A stretch of 64,000 nucleotides of DNA from Sphingobium sufflavum (lineage in GTDB: Bacteria > Pseudomonadota > Alphaproteobacteria > Sphingomonadales > Sphingomonadaceae). The stretch's first letter is position 1; each line of letters opens with the position of its first letter. The notes beneath the pieces were generated by a model. The model saw nothing but the letters and a program-made list of their open reading frames with translations, was not told the DNA's origin and ran no database searches. The position numbers were made by a program, and so were the translations under genes. Below are positions 1 to 7,501 of this stretch, piece after piece. The stretch is taken from positions 62,001-126,000 of the forward strand of contig NZ_JAJSSH010000004.1 of the NCBI RefSeq assembly GCF_021403115.1, given 5' to 3'.

Positions 1-1018
1 CGCCGGTGCAGACCGGCAGGTCGCGATCCGGGCGGAAGTTGCAGGCGGCAGGGTTCTGGATGATGCCGTCCTTGACCCCGTCGAGGCCGTCGCACTGCTT
101 TTTGACGATCGTGTCGAGCAGGCCATAGAGCGATGCGGACAGGCGGTTGGCGGGCGACTGGGACAGGCGCAGGTCAACGCCCGTCGTGTGGATGCCCATG
201 CCCACGGGATCATAGGGCGACCCTGCGATGATGCCGTCGAACTTCTCCGGGAAATAGGACACCGCGACCATCGCGTCGCGACCGCCGCCCGAACAGCCGT
301 TGAAATAGGAGCGGGCGATGCCGCGCGGGGCACCCTTGGCGCTGGCGTAGAAGGCGGTGGTGAACTCCTTGCCCATGTCCGCCAGCACGACGTCGGCGCG
401 ATAGAGGAAATCGTCGATCGCATCCTGATCGACCGACCCGTCCTTCTTTACGGCCCAGTCCGCGCTGCCCATGCCGGTATGCCCCTCGTTGGTGGCAAAG
501 ATGGCATAGCCTTTTTCGAGGAGCTGGCCGGGATAGCCCTGCGCGGTGACGATGACCGACGGCATGGCGGGATTGCTGACATAGAATTGGCCGCAATGGC
601 CGCTGCACCCGAGCTGGAGATATTTGCCGTTCCAGTTGGTGGGGAAGCTGGCGAGGAAACCGGCTGTCTTGCCGGTCTTGGCATTGGTCACGAAATTGCC
701 CGACACCTGGCAGAAGGCGGGGACCGTGCCCTTGGCCGCGACGAAATGAGTCGCGCTGCCGAAGTTGGTGGTTTGCACCGCACCGAGCGTGACGGCCGTG
801 CTGGTCAATTTGGCGGCGACCGCACTGGCGGCGGTGGCATCGCACATTGTCTGCAAGGATGCGTCGGACACCAGAGGTGCTTTTGGCGCGGTGTCACCAC
901 TGGCGGCAAAGGCAGCGCCGGGCGCAAGGCTCATGGCGAGGCCCGCGATGCCGCCCGCCGCCAGCAACCGCGAAAACCGGCTGCCATTCCGCGCGGAAAA
1001 ACCCCCGTTGATAGTCAT
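1..1018 (-). CDS. Tannase/feruloyl esterase family hydrolase, partial (3' end outside window)
   Basis: The minus-strand frame is open from an ATG at 1018 to the window edge, giving about 339 residues with the C-terminus missing. The N-terminus is a signal peptide: a basic start, then a hydrophobic Ala/Gly-rich stretch ending near AFAA. The diagnostic GCSGGGRDAM motif, equivalent to the family's G-C-S-x-G-G-R with the nucleophilic serine next to a disulfide cysteine, is clear, followed by FPEKFDGIIAGSPYDPVGMG. Family members cleave galloyl, feruloyl or related aromatic esters in the periplasm or outside the cell. The catalytic Asp and the His-Cys lie in the part beyond the window. A second family member lies at 1550-3256. 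The promoter faces the ankyrin gene and shares a palindrome with the tetR promoter. The actual ester substrate cannot be told from sequence. Confidence 0.88.
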   Translation of the reverse strand, partial: MTINGGFSARNGSRFSRLLAAGGIAGLAMSLAPGAAFAASGDTAPKAPLVSDASLQTMCDATAASAVAAKLTSTAVTLGAVQTTNFGSATHFVAAKGTVPAFCQVSGNFVTNAKTGKTAGFLASFPTNWNGKYLQLGCSGHCGQFYVSNPAMPSVIVTAQGYPGQLLEKGYAIFATNEGHTGMGSADWAVKKDGSVDQDAIDDFLYRADVVLADMGKEFTTAFYASAKGAPRGIARSYFNGCSGGGRDAMVAVSYFPEKFDGIIAGSPYDPVGMGIHTTGVDLRLSQSPANRLSASLYGLLDTIVKKQCDGLDGVKDGIIQNPAACNFRPDRDLPVCTG

Positions 1019-1087
1019 GTCGTGCATCCTCATTCCTGTGGGATCGGATGGTCCGTTGCCCCGGATTCTCCTCTTCCCCTATTGCCT

Positions 1088-1101
1088 ACCAATCATTTGG
1101 T
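1088..1101. promoter_or_regulatory. Candidate TetR operator in the esterase/ankyrin divergent promoter
   Basis: The site ACCAATCATTTGGT is an imperfect palindrome with ACC..GGT ends. Read on the other strand it is ACCAAATGATTGGT, which differs at one base from the site at 3557-3570 in front of the tetR gene; flanking bases (GGTAG, upstream ATA) also agree. It lies between the starts of the esterase (1018, minus) and the ankyrin gene (1119, plus), so it could control both. Binding is inferred from the repeat and placement only. Confidence 0.6.
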
Positions 1102-1118
1102 ATATATGACAAGAGACT

Positions 1119-1517
1119 ATGATGAGAAGCTGGAAAAATAGGCGCGGCCTGCTCCTTTTGGCGGCATGTCTGGCGGGTGCGCAGGGGTCGCTGGCCATGG
1201 CCGGTCCCCTCGACGATGCGCGGGACAATATCGTCGCGGGCCGGGTGTCGGAGGCGATCCTGGCGATCAGCATCGGCGCTATCGGCGTCAATGCGCCCGA
1301 TGAGGAGGGCTATACGCTGCTCCACCATGCCGCGCGCGTAGGGTCGCTGGATGGCGTCACCCAGTTGCTGGACCGGGGTGCCGACCCGACGATCGCCGCG
1401 CGCAATGGGGACATAGCGCTGAAGCTGGCGACGAACCCGGACGTGCGGGCCGCGCTGATCGCCGCCATGCCCGCGCAGCCTGCCACCCCCGCGCCCGCGC
1501 CCGCCAAGGCCCCCTGA
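1119..1517 (+). CDS. Small secreted ankyrin-repeat protein
   Basis: The product has 132 residues. A basic N-terminus (MMRSWKNRRG) and a hydrophobic stretch ending near LAMAG form a signal peptide, so the protein is probably periplasmic. Residues about 58-105 contain ankyrin repeat consensus: EEGYTLLHHAARVGSLDGV followed by LLDRGADPTIAARNGDIALKLA. The tail is Pro/Ala-rich. Ankyrin repeats bind proteins; a partner is not evident. The gene is divergent from the partial esterase and convergent with the second esterase, and the candidate TetR operator at 1088-1101 lies 18 bp upstream of its start. Its only obvious link to the catabolic cluster is this shared control region. Confidence 0.8.
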   Translation: MMRSWKNRRGLLLLAACLAGAQGSLAMAGPLDDARDNIVAGRVSEAILAISIGAIGVNAPDEEGYTLLHHAARVGSLDGVTQLLDRGADPTIAARNGDIALKLATNPDVRAALIAAMPAQPATPAPAPAKAP

Positions 1518-1549
1518 CGCGAGGCTGGCCGGGGGAGGCCGCCACGCCA

Positions 1550-3256
1550 TCAGCGGCGGGCGGGCGCGCGACATTCATAACTGGCCGCGACATCTGGGTT
1601 TGCGCCCGGCCGCAGAACCGCCTGTTTGGGCAGGGCGCACAGCAGCCATTCCTTGGGCTTTGCCTGCACCGCGGTGGGCGCCATGCTGCCCCCGTTCCAG
1701 CCCGCAATCACGCTATCGGGCGACCGCCCCTTCTCCACCCATGCGGTGAGAGCCGCCGCCAGGCTGCGATCCGGAGTGGCATCACGGAGCGCCGCGCCGC
1801 CCTGCCCAAAGCTGTTGGGACCGGGACCGCCCGCGCAATGCTGCATGCCGGGGGCGAGGAAGAAGCGGGTCTGCCCCGCCGCTTTCGGGCCGGACTGGCG
1901 CAGAATATCGCGGTGGAAGTCGATCGTCCCCTGTGCGGGCAGCAATTGATCCGCCCAGCCATGATAGAGGATGACCTTGCCACCCCGCGCGAAGAAGCGC
2001 CCAAGGTCCGGCTTGGCATCCAGTTCGTCCGACAGGACCGCAAGCCGGGCCGGATCCCTGTCGAAGTCGAATGTCTGCATCGTCGCGATCGGCGAAGGGG
2101 CCAGATCCGCCAGAAAGGATTCCGCCAGCGGACGCATCGCAATCGGCGCGGCGTCGCCGCCTGCGGGAATGAAGCCAGTAATTACGCCGCCATCCCAGCC
2201 CGTTCCCGGCATCGGATAGCCCACCTCCGCCCCCGTGACGGGAAAGCCATAGGCCAGCAACTGGCCGGTCGAGGAGCGACGCCCCGCCTGTATCCGCTCC
2301 AGCGTGAGCAGTTGCGCCTTGGAGAAGCATTGCGCCGACGTCGACGTGCCGCACGCGATCGTCGACGCATCGAAGCGGCAGAGGCGAGGATCGATGACAA
2401 GGCCGTCCTTCAACCCGTCCCGCCCGTCGCACTGGGCCAGCACCTCCCCTTGCAGCAAGCGCAACTGGTCCGCGCGGATTGGCGCGCCGGGAGCCTTTTG
2501 CGCCTGCCCCGCGCTGATCATGGACATCATCGAGACGGTGATGCGCGCGGCGGGCGCACCGGCGATGACGCCGTCATAATCCTCCGGGAAACGCGACGCT
2601 TCCATCAGCGCCTGCCGCCCGCCGTTGGAACAGCCGATGAAATAGGAGTAAGTCGGCGCCTTGCCATAATAGGCTTTGATGACCTGTTTCGCGACGACTG
2701 TCGTTTCATGGACGCCCCGCCAGGCATAGTCGCGCACCTTCTCCGGGTGCCCTTTGGCCCAGACGCCCGAACTTTCGGTATGGCGATGGCCGGTGTCGGT
2801 CACGGCGACCGCCTGCCCCGCGCGGATCCCCGCCGACAGGTCCATATAATTCATATAGCCGGCAAGGCCGCCGCCATAACCGCCCGTGAACCGGCCATCC
2901 CATCCCGCGATGGGCAACCAGACCTCGAAACGGATATCGGAATCGGCGGTCGGATGGATCGACCCCAGCACGCGGCAAAAAGCGGGCAGCCCGGACACCG
3001 GCGATGCCTCCGGGCCAAGGCCGATGAAGTTGAGCATCGCCGCGCCCGGCACCGGGACATTGGCGGGATGCACCTGCGCGCTGGCGATGGTGACGTTGGG
3101 GAGCGTCAGACCCACCAGCCCCGCGCAGGCCTGCGGCGGCATCACACCGGCAGCCTCGCCGGGAGCCACGGCAGGCTCCGCCGCCGCGGCGGTCATCGCG
3201 GTGCCCGCCATCAGGGCGGCGCTGGCAATAACCGACAAGCGGGACATGATCGTCAT
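1550..3256 (-). CDS. Tannase/feruloyl esterase family hydrolase
   Basis: This is a secreted serine esterase of 568 residues. I chose the ATG at 3256 because a strong GGAGGAGGA site precedes it; the frame stays open upstream. The signal peptide is about residues 1-26. The family CS-D-HC catalytic pattern is complete: GCSNGGRQ with Ser about 210, the Asp in VILYHGWADQLLP, and the His-Cys in LAPGMQHCAGG. In tannases and feruloyl esterases the Cys pair next to Ser and His forms a disulfide that holds the active site. The length is normal for the family. It is a paralog of the partial esterase at 1-1018 and is divergent from the tetR gene at 3587. The likely role is extracytoplasmic hydrolysis of an aromatic ester before uptake by the cluster's TonB receptors; the substrate is inferred only as a class. 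Confidence 0.9.
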   Translation of the reverse strand: MTIMSRLSVIASAALMAGTAMTAAAAEPAVAPGEAAGVMPPQACAGLVGLTLPNVTIASAQVHPANVPVPGAAMLNFIGLGPEASPVSGLPAFCRVLGSIHPTADSDIRFEVWLPIAGWDGRFTGGYGGGLAGYMNYMDLSAGIRAGQAVAVTDTGHRHTESSGVWAKGHPEKVRDYAWRGVHETTVVAKQVIKAYYGKAPTYSYFIGCSNGGRQALMEASRFPEDYDGVIAGAPAARITVSMMSMISAGQAQKAPGAPIRADQLRLLQGEVLAQCDGRDGLKDGLVIDPRLCRFDASTIACGTSTSAQCFSKAQLLTLERIQAGRRSSTGQLLAYGFPVTGAEVGYPMPGTGWDGGVITGFIPAGGDAAPIAMRPLAESFLADLAPSPIATMQTFDFDRDPARLAVLSDELDAKPDLGRFFARGGKVILYHGWADQLLPAQGTIDFHRDILRQSGPKAAGQTRFFLAPGMQHCAGGPGPNSFGQGGAALRDATPDRSLAAALTAWVEKGRSPDSVIAGWNGGSMAPTAVQAKPKEWLLCALPKQAVLRPGANPDVAASYECRAPARR

Positions 3257-3383
3257 GCAATCCTCCTCCGGCGGCCCGCGCTGACGGCCGCGACTATCCG
3301 TGCCCCCTGTCCCGCGCCGGACAGGCGGCACGGGGAGGGGGATCGGTCGGCAGGGGTAGGCGGGCGGAGGGGCAGCCGACTAT

Positions 3384-3437
3384 CCCTGATTGGGGGTTTG
3401 GCCCTGATCGGGGGTTTGGCCCTGATCGGGGGTTTGG
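3384..3437. repeat. Three tandem copies of an 18-bp unit
   Basis: The unit CCCTGATCGGGGGTTTGG is present three times head to tail (3384-3401, 3402-3419, 3420-3437; the first copy has T for C at one position), followed by a partial fourth. It lies in the non-coding gap between the esterase and the tetR gene, upstream of both. It could be a replication-slippage repeat or clustered protein sites. Confidence 0.85.
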
Positions 3438-3556
3438 CCCGGTTGGCAGTTCGCCCTCATGGGAGGTTGGGGCGGCGCGCCGTTCCCCGCCCGGTCAGGC
3501 GCGGCCAGACGATGCCGGGATTACCGGCTTGCGGTCCCTCCCTACTGTCCATATAA

Positions 3557-3570
3557 ACCAAATGATCGGT
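3557..3570. promoter_or_regulatory. Candidate TetR autoregulatory operator
   Basis: ACCAAATGATCGGT lies 16 bp upstream of the tetR start codon and matches the inverted site at 1088-1101 except for one base. TetR-family repressors usually bind palindromes of this size overlapping their own promoter, so autoregulation plus control of the esterase/ankyrin promoter is the simplest reading. Confidence 0.62.
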
Positions 3571-3586
3571 AGATAGTGAGGCAATA

Positions 3587-4210
3587 GTGGCTGCAACGGG
3601 ACAGAAGCGGGTGCGGGAAGATCCGACCGTTCGGCGACAGAAGATTTTGGCCGCAGCCGAAATCCTGATCGGCGAACGCGGCTTCAATGGCGTGACCTTG
3701 CAGGATCTCGCCCGCCATGTCGGCCTGTCCAACGCGGGCCTGCTGCATTATTTCGCGTCAAAGGACAAGCTTCTGCTGGGCTTGCTGGAGGATATCGGCC
3801 GCCGCGAGATCGCTCTTTCCGAACCGTTCAACGCCGCTATCCGGGAGGCGGAGCGGAACGGTGTGTCGACATTGCCCGCCGTGCGCATCTTCCTCGACGT
3901 TCTGGTGCAGCGGTTTTCGGACCAGCTGGCGCAAAGCCGTTTCCTGGTGGTTCTCCAGACGGAGTCCATCGACCCGGCCCATCCCGCCCATGACTGGTTC
4001 CAGCAATATGAGGTGCAAGCCCTTCATTTCATGGGCCAGATTCTCGCGCCCTTCGTACCCCGGCCGGAGATGACGGCGCGGTGGCTGCACGCTTTGCTCA
4101 ACGGGCTGGGCCAGCAATGGCTGCGCGCGCCGGACACGTTCAATCTGCTCGACGAATGGCAGGAGGCGCTCACCCTGATCCTGCCGAAGGATGGGACCGG
4201 AGCGCGCTGA
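3587..4210 (+). CDS. TetR/AcrR family transcriptional regulator
   Basis: The regulator has 207 residues and starts at a GTG preceded by GAGG. The N-terminal HTH is typical: RRQKILAAAEILIGERGF, then VTLQDLARHVGLSNAGLLHYFASKDKLL at about residues 17-62. The rest is a helical ligand-binding and dimerisation domain without recognisable ligand residues. It lies between two esterase genes and an SDR gene, with a palindrome in its own promoter and a near-identical palindrome at 1088-1101. It is probably a repressor released by a substrate or product of the esterase pathway. The gene converges on the SDR gene, with a strong hairpin between them. Confidence 0.93.
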   Translation: MAATGQKRVREDPTVRRQKILAAAEILIGERGFNGVTLQDLARHVGLSNAGLLHYFASKDKLLLGLLEDIGRREIALSEPFNAAIREAERNGVSTLPAVRIFLDVLVQRFSDQLAQSRFLVVLQTESIDPAHPAHDWFQQYEVQALHFMGQILAPFVPRPEMTARWLHALLNGLGQQWLRAPDTFNLLDEWQEALTLILPKDGTGAR

Positions 4211-4212
4211 AC

Positions 4213-4251
4213 CCATGGGGCGGGATTGCCACATCCGGCCCCGCCCCATGG
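4213..4251. terminator. Bidirectional hairpin between tetR and SDR genes
   Basis: The arms CCATGGGGCGGG (4213-4224) and CCCGCCCCATGG (4240-4251) are perfectly complementary with a 15-nt loop, in the 48-bp gap between two convergent genes. There is no clear U-tract on either side, so termination efficiency is uncertain. Confidence 0.6.
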
Positions 4252-4258
4252 CTCCGCA

Positions 4259-4999
4259 TCAGTTCAGATAACGGCCGCCATTCACGCTGAGCGTATGCCC
4301 CGTGATATAATCGGCATCGTCGGACGCGAGGAAGGCGACGGCGGCGGCGATATTCTCCGGCCGGCCGGGACGCTTCATCGGGGTCATGGGCGAAAAAGCC
4401 TCCACATCCACCGGCGACTCCTGCAATCCCTCCGTGTTCACGAAGCCCGGCGGCACATTGTTCACGGTGATGCCGCGATTGGCATATTCCATCGCAAGCC
4501 CCTTGGTAAGGCCGATCACACCCCCCTTCGACGCCGCATAATGGGCGTGGAAGGAGGAACCGGACTGGGCGGAGGAGGAGGAGATGTTGATGATCCGGCC
4601 CCATCCTGCCGCGACCATGTCCGGGATCATCGCCTTGCAGCAGAGGAACGGCCCCTTCATGTTGATCGCCATCAGATCGTCCCAGATGTCCTCGGTTATG
4701 TCCTCGAAATGGAGGAAGGGCGACAGGGCGGCGTTGTTGACGAGGATGGTGACGGGGCCGAGTTCCGCGCGCGTGCGCTCGACCGCCGCCGCGATCTGAT
4801 CCGCCTTGGCCGAGTTGCACGCGATGGCGATCGCCCTGCCCCCGGCCGCGCGGATTTTCGCGGCGGTTTCCTCGGCCCCGTCGCCGTTCAGATCCCAGAC
4901 CGACACGGCGGCCCCATCGGCGGCCAGCTTGACGGCGATGGCGCGGCCCAGACCGCGCGCGGCGCCCGTGACGACAGCAACCTTGGCAGGAAGCGACAT
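4259..4999 (-). CDS. Short-chain dehydrogenase/reductase (SDR), paralog of 12054-12794
   Basis: This is a classical SDR of 246 residues. The nucleotide-binding TGAARGLG is at 11-18, NNA at 88-90, the serine run around 140, and the catalytic YAASK at 154-158. WDLN after the second strand, with an acidic residue, favours NAD over NADP (inference). Family members interconvert alcohols and ketones. About four-fifths of residues match the SDR at 12054-12794, and the stretch around EDITEDIWDDLM is nearly the same in both. A GGGAG site precedes the ATG. The gene lies downstream of the PQQ dehydrogenase on the same strand, separated by 85 bp that contains alternating inverted repeats. Working together on one alcohol substrate is plausible but not shown. 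Confidence 0.92.
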   Translation of the reverse strand: MSLPAKVAVVTGAARGLGRAIAVKLAADGAAVSVWDLNGDGAEETAAKIRAAGGRAIAIACNSAKADQIAAAVERTRAELGPVTILVNNAALSPFLHFEDITEDIWDDLMAINMKGPFLCCKAMIPDMVAAGWGRIINISSSSAQSGSSFHAHYAASKGGVIGLTKGLAMEYANRGITVNNVPPGFVNTEGLQESPVDVEAFSPMTPMKRPGRPENIAAAVAFLASDDADYITGHTLSVNGGRYLN

Positions 5000-5016
5000 G
5001 ATATTCTCCCAATGAA

Positions 5017-5066
5017 ACGGGCCATGCCCATATTATCCAGATGGCCCGTACCCCATGATACGGGCC
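5017..5066 (-). promoter_or_regulatory. Three alternating inverted-repeat copies between the PQQ dehydrogenase and the SDR
   Basis: ACGGGCCAT (5017-5025) is complementary to ATGGCCCGT (5041-5049), and GGCCCGTA (5043-5050) is also complementary to TACGGGCC (5059-5066). The middle copy can pair with only one partner at a time, giving two mutually exclusive hairpins just upstream of the SDR start. This could be a leaky terminator or attenuator, or an operator array. Confidence 0.5.
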
Positions 5067-5084
5067 GCGTTCAAAATGCGCGCG

Positions 5085-7205
5085 TCAGTAGGTAACAGGC
5101 CCCTTCAGCGGTGCGGCGGGGGTCGGATTGCTCCCCTGTCCGGTGGCAACCGCCTTGCGCGTGCCCAGCGATTCCCGCGCGCGGATGCGGATATAGGTCC
5201 ACACCTTGCGGATCTGGTCGTCGGTCATCCACTGGAAAGCGGGCATGCCCTGCGCCATGCGGCCTTCCTTCACCACCTGCCGGAAACTCTCATAGTCGAG
5301 CGCGATGCCGGACTCGCGCAGGTCCGGCCCCGGCGCGCCCGATCCGCGGAAGCCGGCACCATGGCAGGACGCACAGGCAATCGACATGCCGCGCCCGGCC
5401 AGTGCCTCCTTCTCGTCGAGGACCAGCTTGGGATCGTCGAGCGCATGCACTTTCATGTCGCGCGGCGGCTCCTTGGGCAGCGCCGCCTTGCCGTCGAGGG
5501 CGAAGGTCAGAAGGCGGCGGGTCTGCGCGCCATATTTCCAGCCCACGTCCATGACGCCGCTCATCGCGGCGACCGTACCGCCCCAGCCGACCAGCACGGA
5601 GACATATTGCTTGCCGCCGACGCTGAAGCTCATCGGCGCGGCTATGATGCCCAGCCCGGCGTTGAACTTCCACAAATCCTTGCCGTCGCGCGCGTCATAG
5701 GCGTGGAAATAGCCATCGGCGAGGCCCTGGAACACCAGCCCGCCCGCCGTCGCCAGCGTGCCGCCGTTCCACAGGAGATCATGCTGGACACTCCACGCCT
5801 CCTTCTGCGCGACCGGATCCCAGGCGACCAGCTTGCCCTTGCCATCGCCGGGGTGCTTGACCACCGGACGGACAACCAGCCCCATGATGTTGAACGCGTC
5901 GTCGCCCTGCTCCGCCTGATTGCGGGAGAAGCGCGCACCGACCTGCTGCACCGGGATATAGGTGAGACCGGTCCGGGGGCTATAGCTCATCGCCTGCCAG
6001 TTATGACCGCCGACCGTGCCCGGCCAGATGTCCGTCGCGCCCTTCTCATAGCGAATATCCGGGTTTTCGATGGGACGGCCGGTCTTGCGGTCGATGCCCT
6101 TGGCCCAGGTGATGAGCGTGGTCTTGCCCGGCTCGTTCACCAGCTTGCCCGTGTCCCGGTCCAGCACATAGAAGAAGCCGTTGGTCGGCGCATGGAGCAG
6201 CACCTTGGTCGGCTTGCCGTCAAGGGTCAGCGTGGCCATCACGATGTTGGGCGTCGCCTTATAATCCCAGCTGTCGCGCGGATTTTCCTGATAGTGCCAG
6301 AGATATTTGCCGGTGCCGGCGTCCAGCGCGACGATGGAACTGGTGTAGAGATTGTCGCCGCCGCCGGGGCTGCGCTTCTCCGGGTCATAGGGTCCGGCGT
6401 TGCCGACGCCGAGGTAGATGCGGTTCGCCTCCGCATCGAAGGTCATGCCGTTCCAGACGGTGCCGCCCGTGCCGGTCTTCCAATATTCGCCGTGCCACGT
6501 CTTTGCGGCGGCCTCCATGGCCGCGTCGCCCTTATTCTGGTCGGGCGAACCGGGCGTGGTGTAGAAGCGCCAGAGCAGCTTGCCGGTCTTGCTGTCGAAC
6601 GCCGTCACGAAGCCGCGCCCGCCGATGTCCGCACCCGCGTTGCCGATGATGACCTTGCCGTTCATCGTGCGCGGTGCGCCGGTGCTGTTGTTGTATTTCG
6701 CCTCTGGCGGGATGGATTCGGCGGACCACAGGACTTTGCCCGTCTTCGCATCCAGCGCATCGACGCGCCCATCCATTTCGGCGGTGAAGATGCGTCCATC
6801 CTCATAGGCGATGCCGCGATTGGCGCCGAAGTGGAACTTGTCCGGGCGGCGCTTCCACGTCTCCGGGTCATATTTCCACTTGAGCGTGCCGGTCAGCGCG
6901 TCGACCGCATAGACTTCCGCATAGCCGCCGGAGAAATAGAGCGTGCCGTCGATGGCGAGCGGTGTGGATTCCAGCGTCACCTCATCCGGCAGGTCGAGCG
7001 ACCAGGCGAGGCCGAGCTTGTCGATGTTGCCGGGGGTCAGCAGGTCCAGCCGGCTATAGCCCGCCTCATCCGCGCCGCCGCCGGGCGCGGTCCAGTTGGC
7101 CGCCGTGCCCACGCCGTCCTCCGGCTGGGCATTTTTCGGCGAGCACCCCACCAGCAGCAGCGCCGCCCCCGCCGTCGATGCGATCAAGGTGGAAGTGCGC
7201 CGCAT
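5085..7205 (-). CDS. PQQ-dependent quinohemoprotein alcohol dehydrogenase-like lipoprotein
   Basis: The product has 706 residues. It begins with a lipoprotein signal with lipobox LLVGC (Cys 21). An eight-bladed PQQ propeller follows, with tryptophan-docking-like repeats such as VYAVDALTGTLKWKYDP, VDALDAKTGKVLWS and VTAFDSKTGKLLWRF. The C-terminal cytochrome c domain has CASCH (about 611-615) and a GMP methionine ligand near 654. This is the order of type II quinohemoprotein alcohol dehydrogenases, which oxidise alcohols in the periplasm and pass electrons to the respiratory chain. The GDNLY motif with the putative catalytic Asp is present. The usual vicinal Cys-Cys near the active site is not: the equivalent segment reads FHFGANRG (about 124-131). 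The substrate is unknown; the neighbours suggest an alcohol released by the esterases. Confidence 0.9.
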   Translation of the reverse strand: MRRTSTLIASTAGAALLLVGCSPKNAQPEDGVGTAANWTAPGGGADEAGYSRLDLLTPGNIDKLGLAWSLDLPDEVTLESTPLAIDGTLYFSGGYAEVYAVDALTGTLKWKYDPETWKRRPDKFHFGANRGIAYEDGRIFTAEMDGRVDALDAKTGKVLWSAESIPPEAKYNNSTGAPRTMNGKVIIGNAGADIGGRGFVTAFDSKTGKLLWRFYTTPGSPDQNKGDAAMEAAAKTWHGEYWKTGTGGTVWNGMTFDAEANRIYLGVGNAGPYDPEKRSPGGGDNLYTSSIVALDAGTGKYLWHYQENPRDSWDYKATPNIVMATLTLDGKPTKVLLHAPTNGFFYVLDRDTGKLVNEPGKTTLITWAKGIDRKTGRPIENPDIRYEKGATDIWPGTVGGHNWQAMSYSPRTGLTYIPVQQVGARFSRNQAEQGDDAFNIMGLVVRPVVKHPGDGKGKLVAWDPVAQKEAWSVQHDLLWNGGTLATAGGLVFQGLADGYFHAYDARDGKDLWKFNAGLGIIAAPMSFSVGGKQYVSVLVGWGGTVAAMSGVMDVGWKYGAQTRRLLTFALDGKAALPKEPPRDMKVHALDDPKLVLDEKEALAGRGMSIACASCHGAGFRGSGAPGPDLRESGIALDYESFRQVVKEGRMAQGMPAFQWMTDDQIRKVWTYIRIRARESLGTRKAVATGQGSNPTPAAPLKGPVTY

Positions 7206-7403
7206 ATATCCGTCTCCATCTCTGCCTGTTGGACGCGGAACCCGACCCGATTCCCGTCAAGGCGGTGATGACTATTGTATACTTTATTGGCAAGCCCAAA
7301 GCGCGCGAACCGGGAAATTAGGTCATGAAATGAACATCGTTGGTGGGCACCCCAAAAGGCCCACGCCGCGCCTCCCCGGAGTAAATATACGAAATCGCCG
7401 ATC

Positions 7404-7438
7404 AAAAAATGGCCCGTGGCGGGGAGGCGCCACGGGCC
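7404..7438 (-). terminator. Rho-independent terminator of the TonB receptor gene
   Basis: On the minus strand a perfect 10-bp GC stem (arms 7411-7420 and 7429-7438) is followed by ATTTTTTG. It lies 63 bp past the stop of the receptor gene. Confidence 0.85.
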
Positions 7439-7501
7439 GAGTGGGGATGCCACCGGCCCGCCCGGCCCGATGGACCGGAGCGGGACCGATGGCGGCACTC
7501 C

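Noticed and set aside
188-1141. A plus-strand frame over the partial esterase
   Set aside because: The minus strand encodes a clear tannase-family protein with catalytic motif and signal peptide; the plus frame has no motifs.
1838-3556. Long plus-strand frame opposite the second esterase
   Set aside because: Arginine-rich shadow of the esterase gene without ribosome site or motifs.
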